Shown here in pieces: positions 53,590 to 64,000 of a stretch of DNA of 64,000 bases (its first letter is position 1; each line of letters begins with the position of its first letter). A model generated the notes under the pieces. The model had not been told where the DNA came from, searched no databases, and was given only the letters and a program-made list of their open reading frames with translations. The DNA comes from Thunnus maccoyii (Eukaryota; Chordata; Actinopteri; Scombriformes; Scombridae), in contig NC_056551.1 of the NCBI RefSeq assembly GCF_910596095.1, positions 13,719,501 to 13,783,500 on the forward strand, read 5' to 3'. The position numbers and the translations under genes were made by a program.

Positions 53590-54285
53590 TCACATGTGAG
53601 TAAAAGTGTCAAAACAACAGTATAATAATACTCTGTTACAATGAAAAGTCCTGTATTCAAAATCCTACTTAAGTAAAAGTATAGAAGTATTAAAAGCAAA
53701 ATGTACTTTACTTTAGTTCATGGTTCCCAACCTAGGGGTCGCCCCCCTCCACAGGGTCCCAAGATAAGTCTAAGGGGTTGTGAGATGATTAATGAAAGAG
53801 GAAAGAAGAATAAACTAAGTTCTGTAAAACAAATTTTGTTTTCATTTTTTGGACTTTTCACTTTCAGTTTTTGCTTTTGTTATGTTCTGGGCTTTGAACA
53901 GTTATCTGGATAAAATCATCTGAGAAGTTTAAAGAGGAAATCACCTCTGGTGGAGCTGCTACAATAACAACTACTCAGAGACGTCTGGAATGTGACAAGA
54001 AGTCCCAACTAGATAATGCTTTATTGTAAGGAGTCACAAGCCAAAAAGGTTGGGCACCACTGACTTAATCTTTAACAACACATTGCATTTTATAAGCTTA
54101 TTTTGTTCATGTAAAATCTTAATCTGAAAAATAACTAGTAAATATAGTTATCAAGCAAATGTAGTGGAATAAAACTATATTTATTTCCATTCTTATTCCA
54201 TCATTAGAATGGAAATACTCAAGTAAAGAACAAGTACCTCAGAGTTGTACATAAGTGCAGTATTTGAGTTACGATCCCTCACTGC
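53590..54285. mobile_element. Dispersed AAGTAAAAGTA repeat, copy 2, split by an insertion
   Basis: The left part holds CCTACTTAAGTAAAAGTATA and AGCAAAATGTACTT; the right part has ACTCAAGTAAAGAACAAGTA and CATAAGTGCAGTATTTGAG. Between them sits a separate element at 53715-54063, so this is a nested insertion. Confidence 0.6.
53715..54063 (+). mobile_element. hAT-like MITE, copy 2, nested
   Basis: The left end is GGTTCCCAACCT and the right end is AGGTTGGGCACCACTG, inverted copies with one mismatch in the shared part. The interior has no transposase and matches the truncated copy at 42369 in the same order. It is inserted into the AAGTAAAAGTA repeat. Confidence 0.7.
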
Positions 54286-55590
54286 TGACAACAGCAGTCA
54301 AGATGGTGTGTATTTGTCTTTTAGGTCAAGAGGTCAATCTCACCAGTCAGAAAAATCTAAACCAAAACATAAGAGATAAAAATCGGTCTTTAGGTAACAA
54401 GTAAGATCAAAATTTCATTTAATTTAAAAATGACAAATTTATGCTTTCCTCCTAATATTCAACATCATCAACAGAGTTGCTCCCATACCTGTTGAGTGGC
54501 ACATATATTCATTCAGGAGTTATATTTGTTGTTTTTAAAGAGGACTCAATCACTTCCACAACCACCAGAATGGACCAAAAACAAAACAACCATCCAAGTC
54601 TATTGGCAGAGGCAGTAAACTGTACAGATCATAAAGCAGATGCAGTGAAAAACAATGTGGCTGAAGAACAGCTGTTGACAGAGTTAAGCAAAAACAACTG
54701 GAAGTGCTTTAAAGTGCTGTAAAAGTACACAGATAGATGGTCGAATGGACAGCATTTAGACAACGCACAGCTGTAATTTCCTGCAGATGTTTCTTGACAT
54801 TATCAGCCACCTCATTAAGCCTCATGTTGTTCAATCTTATAGCACTGATGATCATTTAAGGGTCCAGTGATTACCTGACAGCCATACAGAAAATGTATTC
54901 ACAAAAGAGGAGGAAGAAAATCAGTGTGATATCTGCTGCTTTTCTCTTTATTAGGAAGACAAGCATGTGGACAGATGTCAAAGGACCAGTGAGAAATGTT
55001 GATCTCAAAAGTCATATGAAGGCATATCATTTAAACTGTTCAATTAATTATTCATAATCCTGCTTAAACAGAGACTCAGTTGACAATATGCTTTGCTGTC
55101 CTCTCATTTATTGTGTAAGACAAAACCATCATTTAGCATTTTAGCATGATTTACATTCTTAATTTCAATCGTGGTTTTGACCCCCTCATCCAGAGTCTCA
55201 TCTGTGGTTTCGATCATCTGGGACCTTGAAGTTATTAAAAACAAGTTCTGAAGCAAAATGAAACCTCTGTGCATAACAGTAACCTAACAAAAGCAATTTC
55301 TCCCCTTACCATCATGGGAATTTAAAAGCGATCAATGCTCTTCGAACAACTAAAGTTTCTTCTAATAAGAAATGTTGTGGTGACATTGCTGAAAAGACAT
55401 ATTAATAACTTTCAGAGCCACAGTGCATCTGAGGTGCAGATGCAAGAGTGCAAGGAAACCATACTGTACACTATGGATGATAAGACTTCATGTGTCATGT
55501 AAAACAGGCTTTCTTTATAATAGACACTCACAGTAAGAAGGATGGTAAAGAATGGTCACAACTCTCGGGATGGAGCTATCAAGATTGTCA
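54286..55590. other. Intergenic DNA, no supported gene
   Basis: A 50-codon ATG frame near 54571 (MDQKQNNHPSLLAEAV...) has ordinary composition, but no splice, domain or promoter support. I do not call it a gene. Confidence 0.4.
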
Positions 55591-55594
55591 AGGT

Positions 55595-55936
55595 CCTGTC
55601 ACAGTCCTGTCTGGTTTTGTTGTGTTTTCTGGGTTTTTGCTGCCTGTTTGCGCTGTGTTTCCCTTCTGTGTTCCTGTACTCCTTCCCCAGCCTGCTTTGA
55701 TCTCCACACCTGCCCTGCATTAGCCCTGCTCTGCTCTCAGTGTTTTCCCCATTCCCTCATTCGCTCCGTATTACATTTAGGGGTCTCAGTCACCGTCTTT
55801 CTGTTTTTGACCAGCCAGCTTTTTGGACATGTAAGCCTGTTTTTGAGTTTTGATTTTTTAAAGCCTTTTTTCCTCCAACCCGTGCTGCCCTGTGTCTGCA
55901 TCTGGGTCCTCCACCTGTCTGTCCTCATTCATGACA
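55595..55936 (+). mobile_element. LTR-like dispersed repeat, possible solo LTR
   Basis: Starts TGTCACAGTCCTGTCTGG and ends CTCATTCATGACA, so the ends are TG...CA and partly inverted. A TTTTTTAAAGCC poly(A)-like region precedes CCCTGTGTCTGCATCTGGGT, a layout like R-U5 of fish gypsy-type LTRs. TCAAG occurs just before and just after, a possible target duplication offset by a few bases. No internal gag/pol is seen. A 153-aa frame here is repeat-derived. Confidence 0.5.
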
Positions 55937-56425
55937 TCAAGGGTGTTCTAAGTGTTTGTGGTTATAATGGACCACCACCTTCACCCAAAGGAAAATGTCT
56001 CCTGAGCACCTGAGTGGCTGTTTCTGTCAACTAAGCAGGCTGCTCGCTTTGCTACTTCCCTCATTTCACATTTTTCTACCTACTTGTCAGTACGATCAAA
56101 ACACAGTCCAGTAGGTAAACACATGGAGGTGGGGAGTAAAGTGGTGCTGACTCTGTAATTGTGTGAGACAGCATTATGTTTCCCTTTCAAGACACATCAG
56201 AAGGAGAGCAGAGAGAGCTGCACACTCACAGCTCTGATGCAAACTACGTATTTATTCATAAACCTGAAAGTCTGTTTCTGTACATACTGCCTTCTGCAGG
56301 ATAGAAACCACACTTGAACCAATGACAACAACCAATATATGAATATAAACATAATTTTACAGTTTTGTTTTGTTTTTGTTTGTTTTTTTACTTTTTTTTT
56401 TTTTTTACATTTTTATCACTCTATA

Positions 56426-56466
56426 TGATACTGTGCTCTACAAATAAACTTGACTTAACTTGATGA
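56426..56466 (+). mobile_element. Short 3' tail of a non-LTR retrotransposon
   Basis: CTGTGCTCTACAAATAAACT followed by TGACTTAACTTGA matches the 3' terminus of the elements at 3.8 kb and 35.9 kb. Confidence 0.5.
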
Positions 56467-56632
56467 AATGGGTATTCTATCCTGAAAACAGACTAGATAT
56501 ACCAAAATGACAGATTGTAAATTTATGAATAACAAGTTGTCTCCTCCCTCCTCCTGATGTTTTCCTTTAGATGTTTGTTTTCACTTGTCCCTTCTTAAGG
56601 ACACCAGGTTAGTGGTCCCCTCAGTCCTTTTT

Positions 56633-56648
56633 ACCACTAGGGGGAGCA
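56633..56648 (+). promoter_or_regulatory. CTCF-like motif
   Basis: ACCACTAGGGGGAGCA is close to the canonical CTCF core. It lies about 2.3 kb upstream of the kcnn2 start codon. Motif evidence only. Confidence 0.45.
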
Positions 56649-57253
56649 TCAACTTGAACCTCAGAAAATATTATTGTGTGTGTATGACCAGTATGAATGC
56701 ACTTCTACCAATAACTTCACTTTGATCATAAATCTCCGATGAGAAAAAATTACTTGGATGGAATAACCGGCCTTTAAGAGTCTCATGGGACTTCATGAGA
56801 AGCTTTGACGATCATCACAGCTCCCCCTGAGCATGTTTGAGGGCATAATTTTTTAATGTTTTTATACCTTTCTACTTTTCCCATACTCTGATGTACACTG
56901 ATGTATGTTATTGTTCTTCAGTATCATGTATTATTTTCCACATGAAGTCGGGTATCCTCTAAATATGTGAGGTCAATTTCAATGGGATTTACCAGATTGA
57001 ATAAAGTTTATGTGAGAAATTTGACTTATGAATGCAATTTTTAAAGGCTCAGCAGCAGCAGCGGTAATACTGACTATCAAACAAGATTAATCCAGCTCCA
57101 AGTTTTTAGAATTCTGAAAGATATCAAAAGTGGTAAACTGATTTTACATAATAACATTTTTTAATGAACATTTTAGAATATGAACTGTTTTGCAATCATT
57201 TTTGATCTTGATCTTCTGTAATGGAACAATTATTGTCAGTATGAGTTTATTCT

Positions 57254-57340
<87 letters not shown>
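57254..57340. repeat. (GACA)n(GATA)n tetranucleotide repeat
   Basis: About seven GACA units pass into about thirteen GATA units. This is the Bkm-type GATA/GACA repeat known from vertebrate genomes. Confidence 0.95.
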
Positions 57341-57342
<2 letters not shown>

Positions 57343-57539
57343 TTTTATTGTATAGTTCCTTTAACTAAATTACTGGCAAACAAGGGCACGGGGGAACTCA
57401 TCACACACAGTATATGTGGGAAAAATACAGGCTGATATGGGTGGAAGATGACTGGAAAATAACGACATAACTGGGATGTATGCATCAAGGTAATAGCTAC
57501 CAGAAAGATGACAATTCGCGCTTAAATGACTCTTAAAAC

Positions 57540-58899
57540 CTCTCCAGCAGTGCGTCCTGTGACCGTGTCCCGGAGCATACTGACACGGCTCAGAGACTGC
57601 CTGGATATGATGAGCGCGTCTATCCTGTTGGCGATATGTGGCTTGAATTGATGAGGGCTGCCTTCATTCATTGGACTCTACACACAGAGAGAGAAGACGA
57701 GGCTTCCGCCTCAAGACGGTGGGAGGTGTCACGTGGTACGTGTATCCAGCCTATCAGGAGTAAGTGCGCATTGCGATCCTGTGCAGAGAGATTGTTTTAT
57801 TAAAGGGTTGGTGGTGATCAATGAGCGAGTGGAGCTGTCCACGGTGCTGAAAGTTAGTTCAGGATGGACTGAGTTTCAGGACCACGGACAGCTCCGCTCT
57901 CACGTTTCCTAATAGCACAAATAGACCACTATGATATAACATTTCTATATTATAAACTCCAGTTATGATGTGTCTTGTCCAACTTTGCAGGTATTTAGAT
58001 TCTGTTGGTGTTTGCTGGTTCCATGGAGGATGTTTAGATGAAATATATAGCGAGAGACAACTTTACATCTCCAATGCGACTGAAGCAGAGAAAGCCTTAT
58101 GAGCAAACTGTGCAAGCTCTGACTAAAATCCCACTGCAAATAAAAAAAAAAACATAACTCCAATATCCAACAGCACTAAGACTAAATTTGTTGCTGCTGC
58201 AACGCCAGGACGTGTGGATGATTGGGTTTCAGCCTTTGGTTTATGCCTCCACAGCTGCTCAATCTCGGGCAGTTGGCTGTATTTCCTCGGGGTGATATAA
58301 CTCTTCTACTCCATTAATAACGCAGCCACCAGCGGTCACATCAATCTGTGGCTGCAGACACAGGCCCCGGCCATAGGTGCTACAGGCCTGCATGGTCACA
58401 TGGTCAACGGCCAATGAGCTGAATGAAATCAGCATCTTGTAAATCAGAGGTGACAGCGTGATACGTGTGTTTCCTATGAAGTCAATAAATGAGGGATCAG
58501 TCAGGAAATTTATGAATAGGCCTGGCTGACGGGTGTTGTGTGCAATACCTAAATTACATCTGTTGAAATGCAGAGGTGTATTGGAGGTGTAAGTGATATT
58601 TAGCAAGACAAAGAGGAAAAACACACCTCTCTTACTTTTCTTTACTCTCTTTTTGGCTGCAGGTTTAGAAGTGTTTTTATTAGAAGCTCAGGTCTTTGTG
58701 AGAAAATATGTAAAGGTGTAAAAGTGCAGCTAGATCTCCCAAAATTTAAATACATTTTTTTTTTTTAGTTTTTGTTAGTCCTGATGAAAAAAGGCTGGGC
58801 CTCTTATACCATGGTTGCAACCTTTTCATGACGTCGAGCCAGTTGTTTTGGTCCCCTCTGCCCAATCGGAGGCTCCTCTCACATTCTACCGGAGCCGAA
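57540..58899 (+). promoter_or_regulatory. kcnn2: Probable promoter and 5' UTR of kcnn2
   Basis: GC and CpG content rises from 57.5 kb. Visible sites are a CACGTG E-box at about 57731, a CRE-like TGACGTCG at 58829-58836 and CCAAT at 58862-58866. The last two lie 170 and 140 bp before the main ATG. An antisense frame at 58259-58624 (121 aa) shows no domain and is not called. The transcription start is not determinable from sequence alone. Confidence 0.45.
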
Positions 58900-59001
58900 A
58901 TGGGTCTGTTCATGCAGCGGCTCTGTCCTCCCGTAAGTACCATAACGCCCTTCGTCGGGTGCTCTGTGGTACCCGACTGCTGCTTTAAACAGCAGCACTG
59001 A
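58900..59001 (+). CDS. Upstream ORF of kcnn2 (33 codons)
   Basis: ATG at 58900 in a strong context (G at -3, G at +4) opens [14 protein letters not shown] and continues to TGA at 58999-59001. It is out of frame with the channel and ends one base before the main ATG (TGAcATG). If it lies in the mRNA, ribosomes would have to reinitiate or leaky-scan to make the channel. A GTAAGT donor-like site at 58934 could splice it out in some transcripts. Confidence 0.4.
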   Translation: MGLFMQRLCPPVSTITPFVGCSVVPDCCFKQQH

Positions 59002-59002
59002 C

Positions 59003-59773
59003 ATGGAAACCCCATTGCAGCTGCAGAACGATTTCTTTCCAGAGCAGCAGTTCCAGCACTGTAAGTACCAGCACTACTGCGGGCGGGAGGATCGGCTCAG
59101 CAAGCAGCACGACCAATGCTGCACCTGCAATAACTGCACCTGTGATGCGAGAAAAAGCCTCGTCTTTCGCGGGACGTCGCCGACCACTGTGGGAACTTTA
59201 AGGACACCTTCCGAAACGTCTTCGAGGCAAGGTTGCCAGTACAGCGTCTGCGAGTTCACACCCTCTAGTCATGGTAGTTCATCCAGACATCATCATCCTC
59301 ACCATCAGCAGCAGCATTGCCGCGATCGGCAGCGGGGCAGCCTGGGCAGCAGCCACAAAGACAGTAACTCCTACAATGAAATAGCCATGAGCAGCTGCAG
59401 ATACAACGGCGGCGTAATGCGGCCGCTGAGCAACTTGAGCTCGTCCCGCAGAAACATACACGAGTTTGATTCCGAGTCCCAGCCTTTGCAGCCCATCTCC
59501 GCCGCAGATGCGTCGGACACTTTAGTATCTAAGCCGGAGAATAATTCCACCACCCTGATGCCTTACGCATCGGGAGACGGAGGGGGAGGCTGCAGCCACA
59601 GCAGCGGTAAATCGGGTAAAAAGAAGAACCAGAACATTGGGGAAAAGCTCGGACACAGGAGGGCCTTGTTTGAGAAAAGGAAGCGGCTCAGCGACTATGC
59701 TTTAATCTTTGGGATGTTTGGGATCGTTGTTATGGTTATAGAGACTGAACTCTCATGGGGAGCCTATGGAAAG
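59003..59773 (+). CDS. kcnn2: SK2 small-conductance Ca2+-activated K+ channel, coding exon 1
   Basis: KCNN2 is a voltage-independent K+ channel gated by Ca2+ through calmodulin bound to its C-terminus; it shapes afterhyperpolarisation in neurons and acts in hair cells and heart (family knowledge). The 257 codons start [12 protein letters not shown]. An in-frame TAA at 58943 with no ATG between supports this start. Order: Cys-rich segment near residues 20-50 (CCTCNNCTC), His-rich [14 protein letters not shown] near 92-105, then [20 protein letters not shown], which matches mammalian SK2 and separates it from SK1 and SK3. A Gly/Ser/Lys stretch follows, then [20 protein letters not shown] and S1 [18 protein letters not shown]. 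Donor GTGCGT follows GAYGK. The remaining exons (S3 to calmodulin-binding domain) are outside the window. Confidence 0.95.
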
Positions 59774-60151
59774 GTGCGTATCTAGAGTTAATTTAGGTGG
59801 CATGTGGCTGACAGAGCGAGCCCTTTACATTAAACAACTTTGGCCAGAAGTGTTCAGTTAAAGCAGTCTGTTTAAATAGAAGGCGAGAAAAGTGTGGGCT
59901 CACTATCAAGTGTCCCATGTAGTCACATTGTCCTGTCACATACAGGCCAAAAGGCCCACTGCTGTCCAACCATGAAGGGGAATCCCATAGAAGATAGAAG
60001 AAGATATCACATGTCAGCAGAAGATGAATTATAGTGTATTATTTATGTATATTTTGGTCACACATGTAACAGTTGGTTTGACATGTAAGAATGTGATTTT
60101 ATGCTGTGATGTTGTGTGTTGTTTGGCTTTAGTGTTGTCGCTCTTTTCCAG

Positions 60152-60247
60152 GAGTCCCTGTATTCATTAGCTCTAAAATGCCTGATAAGCCTTTCTACAA
60201 TCATTCTCCTGGGGCTGATTATCATATACCATGCAAGAGAGATCCAG
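60152..60247 (+). CDS. kcnn2: kcnn2 coding exon 2 (S2 segment)
   Basis: Thirty-two codons encode [20 protein letters not shown] then [12 protein letters not shown], the S2 membrane segment, almost identical to human SK2. Acceptor TTTTCCAG, donor GTAATG, phase 0 at both ends. Confidence 0.96.
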
Positions 60248-61882
60248 GTAATGTGGAAACACTTTTTTTCTCACTCTTTTTAATGTTGATGTGACTGAAT
60301 GGGAAGGGACTGCCATAACAGCAAATGTCTTCTCACAATTAAATGCTCAATTTGATTTAATATGTCCACACAAATTAGTTTGCTAGCAGGAAATCCTCCT
60401 GAGTATTGGCACATTAGATAAAATTATTGATTTATCAAAGCAAATAACTTCTTGTAGAAGTAAGTGAAGTGTTAAATTTGAGTTTCTCTGCAGAGTGGGA
60501 CTTTTTCAATGAAAACATGAGCATGTTGCAACTTTATTTATTTTCTTTTTTTAATTTCCAAAGAAAACATCCATTTTTTATATTTGTCACATAACTATGA
60601 ATGTTTTAACACCAAAAAATCTACACAACCCTTTGATTGCACAAATGTCAGTACAGGTTTTTGGACTGTTGATTGAAGTGGGTGCCATCATCATTTGAAC
60701 CCACATTAACAGCTAATTATACATTCTGATAAGATTTAAGGACTCCTCACAGTGGTCAGTGAATGAATATAGATTGTTAGCCTCCCCAGAGACCTTCCAA
60801 CACTTGGTCAGCTTTATGACCTTGCCTGGGAGCATTGTTGCATTACTTACAGTTGCGCTTCAGCACTTGCGTCTTTGTTGAACAGCCACAAAATTAATGG
60901 TATCACTTTCAGCAGGGTGGATGTATGTTTGCCAGAACATTTTCATGTGTCCATGACTGTTTTATTTATTTATTTTTTTAATTGAATCAACTCAAAAGGA
61001 AAAAAAAAAAAACTTGACTTGAAAAGAAACACTGCTCAAGCATTTTCCTGAATCTTGAATGACGCCATGTTTAATCATGTTAATGGTTTTTCTTACTTTT
61101 AAACGAGATGGTGATTTTTAAAAAGTGCCGTTAGCTAAATTATACGAGCTGATCCAGCTGTTTTCATCTGCTCTTGGATCCAAGATGTAGAATATGGTCC
61201 ATTTATGAATCAGAAAGATATTACATTTGGGTGAGGCACCAGGATTTTATCTTTTGCATTAAAAGTTGGATTAGCTAAGGTATATTCATCAGCCTTGTTG
61301 GTATGTTTAGCACTTACAAGTCCCAGAGGAGTATCAGTCATTGAAATAGCCCAACAGTAAAATGTCTCACCCCCTTCAGATGTCTCATTGTAAACCTTTC
61401 TTTATGAGGGATGATAGAAATGCACAGACATCATTACCATATTTCAATGCCTAACGGAAGCATTTTCATTTCCCATGCAGACGGTTCCCAGTAGCTGTTT
61501 ATAAATTAGAAAGCATACGTTTCCATGAGAGTATCACATTCATTCTTTTCTCCTTGTGCCTCCACACCTTTTACTCTAATACTTGTGTAAATTATTCCAT
61601 TCATAAACTCAGCTTTTTCACCTCTTCCTTGTACAAACTTTCCTTGATGTTAAATAATGTAAGTGTTTAGTTGTGACTGCTATATCGCAAAGGTGCGTTC
61701 CTCATCACTGCGGGTTTCCATTAGTGATTTTTGTAAACAGATTGTGTTAAATTGGTAGTTGTGCCTCAGCGGTGCATTTATGGTCCCCTCCCACTAGAAA
61801 CCAGTTAAATGCTTAAGCGCTGAATTGTGCTACATACTTTTAGTCACAGAGGTGGCCCTAATTTTTCATATACTTTTAGTTT

Positions 61883-62223
61883 CAAAGCTGCAACTAACGA
61901 TCATCTTCATTATAAATTAATCTGTTGATTATTTTCTCAGTTAATCCATTAATCGCTTTGTCTATGAAATGTCAGATGATAGTGAAAAAGGCCCAAATGT
62001 CTTGTTTAGTCCAACCAACAGCCCCAAACTGAAAGATAATCAGTTTACTAACATGTATGACTAAGAAAAGTATTAAATCATCACATATGAGAAACTTAAC
62101 CTGCACATTTTTGGCGCCTTTACTTAAAAATAATTAAAACAATTAACTAAATATCTAAATAGTTGCTAATTAATTTTCCGTTGATGGAATAATCCTTTAA
62201 TCAACAATTTGTTCCAGCTCTGA
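61883..62223 (+). mobile_element. GCTGCAACTAA MITE-like repeat, diverged copy
   Basis: Starts AAAGCTGCAACTAACGATC and ends TTTGTTCCAGCTCTGA. It shares internal blocks such as AAATGTCTTGTTTAGTCCAA and ATCAGTTTACTA with the copy 1.4 kb downstream. Confidence 0.65.
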
Positions 62224-62984
62224 TCATGATGCAGCAACACATGTGTATTGATGAATATGATAAATATGGTGACAATATCCAGTTTTACAAAACTTGAATC
62301 CTTTATTTTACACCTTAAAACTGTCTATGAAGCCACTTTCTGTCCTTCATTACACAGAAGCTGAAATTCTCAGTTTATCTTCAAAAAACAAGCTTTTCTT
62401 TCCATTCCTTTAATTGTCAGTAGCTGCACATGTACCAACAGAAAGGCTGTTCAAACCTCTTTGATCCAGACTCTTGTGACAGTCACGTCAACATCCAAAA
62501 CATGTTTCACCCCAGATAGCTCTGTCTTCATGATAAAGACATTTCCTCCTTTGCTGACCTAGAAAACTTTATTAAGGAAATTGTTTGCCTGAGAATTGAT
62601 AACCACAATACATTTTTCACCATATATCCCCTCGCAGTCATGATTTATATACAGTTTATTATGTATTAATGTAACAGCCTGAATACTTATATGAATCAGA
62701 AAGCATCATCACTTCGCTGCAGTCTTACTCACTCCTTACTGCTTTCTAAATGTACAAGTTGATTATGAGTTCCGTTTTCTAATTCATTGAGCTGCCTCTG
62801 GAGCAAACTATCAGCTCAGTTCCTGGAAACTGACTCAGTCTTACTATTTAAATCCAGTTCGTGGTGTTTATACTTCAACTTCCACCACACCAGCTGCTCC
62901 TTTCTTTCCCTGCCTGAGGGGCTTTTGTGCCTGTTGTTGCTAGTCTGTCATTACTTGGTTCCTGCAGGCTGACATATGTGCCTG

Positions 62985-63009
62985 CACACGCGCGCGCACA
63001 CACACACAT
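62985..63009. repeat. (CG)n/(CA)n microsatellite
   Basis: Short CACGCGCGCG run passing into CA, in kcnn2 intron 2. Confidence 0.85.
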
Positions 63010-63580
63010 ACATTAATTCTAAATCTATCTTGCTAATGACTAATGACACACAGGAACACATAGCAGCTCTGGTATGTGTGTTCCTTTCTCATGTATTCTG
63101 CGATTCTGACATTTTCTGCTCACTACAGCACTTTTGACAAACCTGTTTAGTTGAAAACATCCGATAAAAATGCAATTTGTCTTCATGTGTGTTAAGCCAC
63201 GGCTAAATTTAAAAGACATTTTAAAGGTGGACTAGGTCAAAGAGGCTTTTTAAGCCTCTAATATTCAAATATCACAGAGGATTATCCAGGTCTGAATAAA
63301 GGCTTAAATAAAACCTCAAAGATGAAAGGTTAAACCTAAGATTCACTTTTGGTCAGTTGTAATTGACTAACCACGTAGCCAAGACAAATGCTGTGTTTGG
63401 AATTTAAACATAAATATTAGTCTGATAAGTCCAAACTGAGAAAATAATTTTTAAAAAGCTGCTTTCTGAGTAAAATGTTTACTATTTGTTAGCAAGAGAC
63501 AGAAAAAAAAACCTGCGTGTGGTCAAAACTGAAGCAGCAGAGGCCAAGATATCCTTGGTTTTAGTCCTGCTCGTTGAGCT

Positions 63581-63961
63581 TATAGCTGCAACTAATGATT
63601 ATTTTCATTATCAATTAAACTGTCCACGATTTCCTCTTTTAATCGATTAGTTGTTTGGTCTATAAAATGTCAGAAAATTGTGAAAAATGTCAATCACCAA
63701 TCACTTCCCCAAGTCCAAGATGCAACCTGAAATGTCTTATTTTGTCCCGACCAACAGTCCACAACCCATATTCATATTAGATATATTACTATTAGATATT
63801 CAATTTACTGTCATAGAAGATGAAGAAAACCAGAAAAAATGCGCATTAAGAAGCTGGAACCACAGCATTTTTTTCTTAAAAAAATTACTCAAAACGCTTA
63901 ATCGATTATCAAAACAGCTGGCAGTTACTTTTCTACTGATCGACTAATCGTTGCATCTCTA
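63581..63961 (+). mobile_element. GCTGCAACTAA MITE-like repeat, near-intact copy
   Basis: The left end is TATAGCTGCAACTAATGATT. The reverse complement of the right end is TAGAGATGCAACGATTAGTC, so the termini form inverted repeats of about 20 bp. The interior (GTTTGGTCTATAAAATGTCA, AGAAGCTGGAACCA) is a block order that I recognise from many fish genomes. It is non-coding. Confidence 0.75.
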
Positions 63962-64000
63962 GTTAAGCTAAAAAACAAAACAAAATACTGTATCCCTCTA

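Larger units (their letters stand above)
60248..64000 (+). other. kcnn2: kcnn2 intron 2 (continues past window)
   Basis: No sequence encoding the next SK2 block (LFMVDNGADDW) occurs before the window ends, so the intron exceeds 3.75 kb. It holds two copies of the GCTGCAACTAA repeat and a CA microsatellite; the rest is AT-rich single-copy sequence. Confidence 0.75.

Noticed and set aside
54477..54722. Small frame MDQKQNNHPSLLAEAV... as a possible exon
   Set aside because: Composition is gene-like, but there is no strong splice context, promoter or family match. It is left as unresolved.
55552..56013. 153-codon + strand frame
   Set aside because: It coincides with the LTR-like dispersed repeat; the hydrophobic Cys/Leu/Phe translation is repeat-derived.
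58259..58624. 121-codon antisense frame upstream of kcnn2
   Set aside because: No domain, the antisense position is in the presumed promoter/5' UTR, and no similarity was recognised.
60248..64000. Search for the next kcnn2 exon (LFMVDNGADDW)
   Set aside because: Not found in any frame; the intron extends beyond the window.

Overview
The window is vertebrate nuclear DNA, most probably from a percomorph (spiny-rayed) teleost fish. Coding sequence is split into short exons with canonical GT/AG borders. The proteins are vertebrate-specific paralogues, introns are small, and the spacers carry CA/GT, GATA and CT microsatellites and short inverted-repeat elements of types I associate with percomorph genomes. 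No bacterial, plasmid, phage or CRISPR content is present.

Layout. (1) 1-12.8 kb, + strand: the last nine coding exons and the long 3' UTR of sppl3, a GxGD intramembrane aspartyl protease; its first exon or exons lie to the left of the window. (2) 12.8-29.1 kb: a 16 kb spacer with no recognisable protein gene. It holds a CpG-rich block near 20.4-22.1 kb with three evenly spaced CCAAT boxes, which looks like a promoter for an unannotated transcript, plus several regulatory motif candidates and extreme low-complexity DNA. (3) 29.2-37.8 kb, - strand: a complete 17-exon cytosolic purine 5'-nucleotidase of the NT5C2 family (508 aa) that keeps every catalytic motif but lacks the acidic C-terminal tail. 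(4) 38.3-44.8 kb, - strand: a complete 12-exon class II facilitative hexose/urate-type transporter of the GLUT11-like group (502 aa), in tandem with the nucleotidase gene. (5) 45-57.5 kb: a repeat-rich spacer with no gene that I can support. (6) 57.5-64 kb, + strand: the 5' end of kcnn2 (SK2 small-conductance Ca2+-activated K+ channel). It comprises a probable promoter, an upstream ORF ending one base before the main ATG, coding exon 1 with S1, coding exon 2 with S2, and the start of a long intron that runs out of the window.

These are four unrelated housekeeping, metabolic or neuronal genes rather than a functional cluster; I see no shared pathway. Exon borders were placed by hand from splice consensus, continuous reading phase and remembered human protein sequence. 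All three genes with several exons in the window (sppl3 from its second coding exon) keep an unbroken frame from end to end, which is strong internal support.

I found no convincing new biological system. The items best worth a second look are: the CCAAT/CpG promoter in the 16 kb spacer; an unrecognised 132-codon antisense open block with a single stop inside an sppl3 intron; the abutting kcnn2 uORF; the tail-less NT5C2 paralogue; and several nested transposon remnants, one of which stops about 30 bp from a splice donor.
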